Shown: in pieces, positions 5,903 to 6,576 of the stretch | Layout of the letters: the number at the start of each line of letters is the position of its first letter | Numbering within the stretch: the first letter of the stretch is position 1 | Assembly (NCBI GenBank): GCA_003648875.1 | Contig: QMQC01000107.1 | Location: 1-6,576 of the forward strand | Source of the DNA: Actinomycetota bacterium | GTDB lineage: Bacteria; Actinomycetota; Acidimicrobiia; Spongiisociales; UBA5794 | Direction of reading: 5' to 3' | DNA: 6,576 nt | The notes under the pieces: model-generated | What the model was told of the DNA's origin: nothing | Database searches by the model: none | Seen by the model: only the letters and a program-made list of their open reading frames with translations | Position numbers and translations under genes: made by a program

Positions 5903-5905
5903 GCT

Positions 5906-6388
5906 CTAGTCGCTTGGTTCGTGTACGAACACCTGTCTGTGACCTGTCCGTTCGAGGTAGGTGTCATGGGCAGGCCAGGCAGCGAGGAGGCTCGGCATGT
6001 TCAGATCCACTTCTTCTGGTGTTGCGAGTCGGGCGAGCCTGTGTTCGGACCTATCCCCGATCTGTGTGATGACCGCGGGATTCGCCAGCACGTTTTGAGG
6101 CCAGCGCGACGTCTCATTGAGACCGAAGTTCTCACAAGCAACAATGACGTTTCGTCCGTCCTCCACATACACAAGAGGCACCGTTCGAGGTCGCCCGGTG
6201 CGGCGACCAGTCGCCGTTAGCAACATCGTGGGAATGTCAGGACCGCTGAGATCGAACCGTCCATTCGTCAGACGTAGAAGCGTTCGGTCGAGTCGCCACC
6301 CGACACGTTTCATCACGATCGCAAACCATTGATGGTGTCCCAGTGAACGCACCAATCGCGTGTACCACTGCAGTGCCCTGCGTTTCAT
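5906..6388 (-). CDS. Ddn-family F420H2-dependent nitroreductase/quinone reductase
   Basis: A 160-residue protein of the deazaflavin (F420)-dependent nitroreductase family, named after mycobacterial Ddn. Family enzymes use reduced F420 to reduce quinones, nitroaromatics or other substrates. The diagnostic block is LLTATGRRTGRPRTVPLVY (56-74), the Gly/Arg-rich F420-phosphate region, followed by a strand (VIVACENFG, 81-89), then SRWPQNVLANPAV with the conserved W-x-x-N-x-x-A-N-P pattern. The C-terminal part contains the typical W-P-x-x-x-x-Y-x-x-R-T sequence and ends HRQVFVHEP. In many homologues the strand is followed by SxGG; here it is ENFGLNE, which may alter the substrate pocket. The start ATG at 6388 is preferred; a GTG at 6415 adds nine residues without family similarity. 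The N-terminal ~40 residues are amphipathic and may contact the membrane, as in Ddn. The gene converges on the hydrogenase operon and is probably an independent unit. The natural substrate is unknown. Confidence 0.9.
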   Translation of the reverse strand: MKRRALQWYTRLVRSLGHHQWFAIVMKRVGWRLDRTLLRLTNGRFDLSGPDIPTMLLTATGRRTGRPRTVPLVYVEDGRNVIVACENFGLNETSRWPQNVLANPAVITQIGDRSEHRLARLATPEEVDLNMPSLLAAWPAHDTYLERTGHRQVFVHEPSD

Positions 6389-6576
6389 GCTGAATCTTCG
6401 ACAATCATCGGACACGACATCACAACCGCCTCCATCAATGAATCATCGCGCCCGCGGGTTCCCAATTCAAGAGTCGTTGACCACCCGGGCCCAAAGCCAC
6501 GACCACATCCGTTTCTGTGATCTTCGAATCGTTCGAGTCGGAGATCACATGAAGTATCCACTGCCACAGCCACAGC
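6389..6576. other. region upstream of the reductase gene, no firm gene
   Basis: This edge stretch precedes the reductase gene. A - strand frame is open from the window edge to a TGA that overlaps the reductase ATG (ATGA, 6385-6388), but its codon third positions are less GC-rich by eye than the real genes and I recognise no family in it. On the + strand an ATG at 6549 follows a CGGAG at five bases and would begin MKYPLPQPQ before the window ends; it may be the start of a divergent gene. Neither is well supported. Confidence 0.35.
6517..6548. promoter_or_regulatory. strong interrupted palindrome / hairpin
   Basis: The arms GTGATCTTCGAATC (6517-6530) and GAGTCGGAGATCAC (6535-6548) can form a stem of 14 positions with one G-T wobble and one A-G mismatch around the four-base loop GTTC. 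No T-run follows on either side, so a rho-independent terminator is unlikely. The outer 7-bp half-sites GTGATCT/AGATCAC are perfect. The site lies upstream of the reductase gene and directly before a possible divergent ATG at 6549, a position suited to an operator or a 5' leader structure. Function is inferred from symmetry only. Confidence 0.5.

Larger units (their letters stand above)
5619..5905. other. intergenic region between convergent genes, no gene supported
   Basis: This 287-base stretch separates the end of the + strand operon from the end of the - strand reductase gene. I find no convincing protein gene on either strand and no intrinsic terminator with a T-run. A weak hairpin is visible: TGACGCTG (5745-5752) against CAGCGGTCA (5765-5773), with one bulged base. 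The region also holds the tRNA-like fragment and hexamer repeat listed separately. Confidence 0.6.

Noticed and set aside
5744..6220. + strand open frame of 158 codons with a hydrophobic stretch
   Set aside because: Its second half lies antisense to the well-supported reductase gene, and the hydrophobic run (ALALALAALVAW) is produced by the TCGCTC tandem repeat. It has no ribosome-binding site of note and no family resemblance.
6385..6576. - strand frame open from the window edge and ending in an ATGA overlap with the reductase start
   Set aside because: The overlap is suggestive of a coupled upstream gene, but third codon positions are less GC-rich than in the real genes, the residues resemble no family I know, and it contains the long palindrome.
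1..6576. CRISPR array, insertion sequence or phage genes
   Set aside because: No regularly spaced repeats, transposase motifs, terminal inverted repeats or phage-type genes were seen anywhere in the window.

Overview
The window holds one operon for a cytoplasmic group 3b-type [NiFe] hydrogenase (the NAD(P)-linked 'sulfhydrogenase' class), followed by a short non-coding stretch and a convergent F420-family reductase gene. Gene density is high. Base composition is GC-rich by eye, third codon positions favour C/G, genes overlap by 4 to 11 bases, and a Ddn-type (deazaflavin F420) enzyme is present. Together these suggest an actinobacterium, possibly of the Acidimicrobiia or a related lineage; this is an inference and cannot be settled from the window.

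Layout, left to right on the + strand: (i) 1-987, the iron-sulfur beta subunit, cut by the left edge; (ii) 984-1439, a small cyclic-nucleotide-binding-fold protein with no DNA-binding domain; (iii) 1441-2298, the FAD/NAD(P)/[2Fe-2S] gamma subunit; (iv) 2295-3080, the hydrogenase small subunit; (v) 3070-4374, the [NiFe] catalytic large subunit; (vi) 4377-4799, the maturation endopeptidase; (vii) 4792-5058, a shortened HypA-like protein; (viii) 5061-5282, HypC; (ix) 5346-5618, a 90-residue two-helix membrane protein of unknown function. Genes (i) to (viii) overlap or are separated by no more than two bases and are almost certainly one translationally coupled transcript whose promoter lies left of the window.

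From 5619 to 5905 no convincing gene is seen. The stretch contains a tRNA-like 5' fragment and a tandem hexamer repeat. On the - strand, 6388-5906 encodes a Ddn-family nitroreductase/F420-dependent reductase. The last ~190 bases hold a strong interrupted palindrome (6517-6548) that may serve as an operator or RNA structure between divergent genes, and a possible gene start at 6549.

How the parts work together: the large and small subunits interconvert H2 with protons and electrons. Three iron-sulfur clusters in the small subunit, then clusters of the gamma and beta subunits, relay electrons to FAD and NAD(P). The endopeptidase trims the 10-residue tail of the large subunit after nickel insertion. 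HypC (Fe(CN)2CO delivery) and HypA (nickel delivery) serve active-site assembly; hypB, D, E and F are not in the window. The most notable features are the HypA-like protein that lacks the whole zinc-binding cysteine region, and the non-transcriptional cNMP-fold protein inserted between the diaphorase subunit genes.
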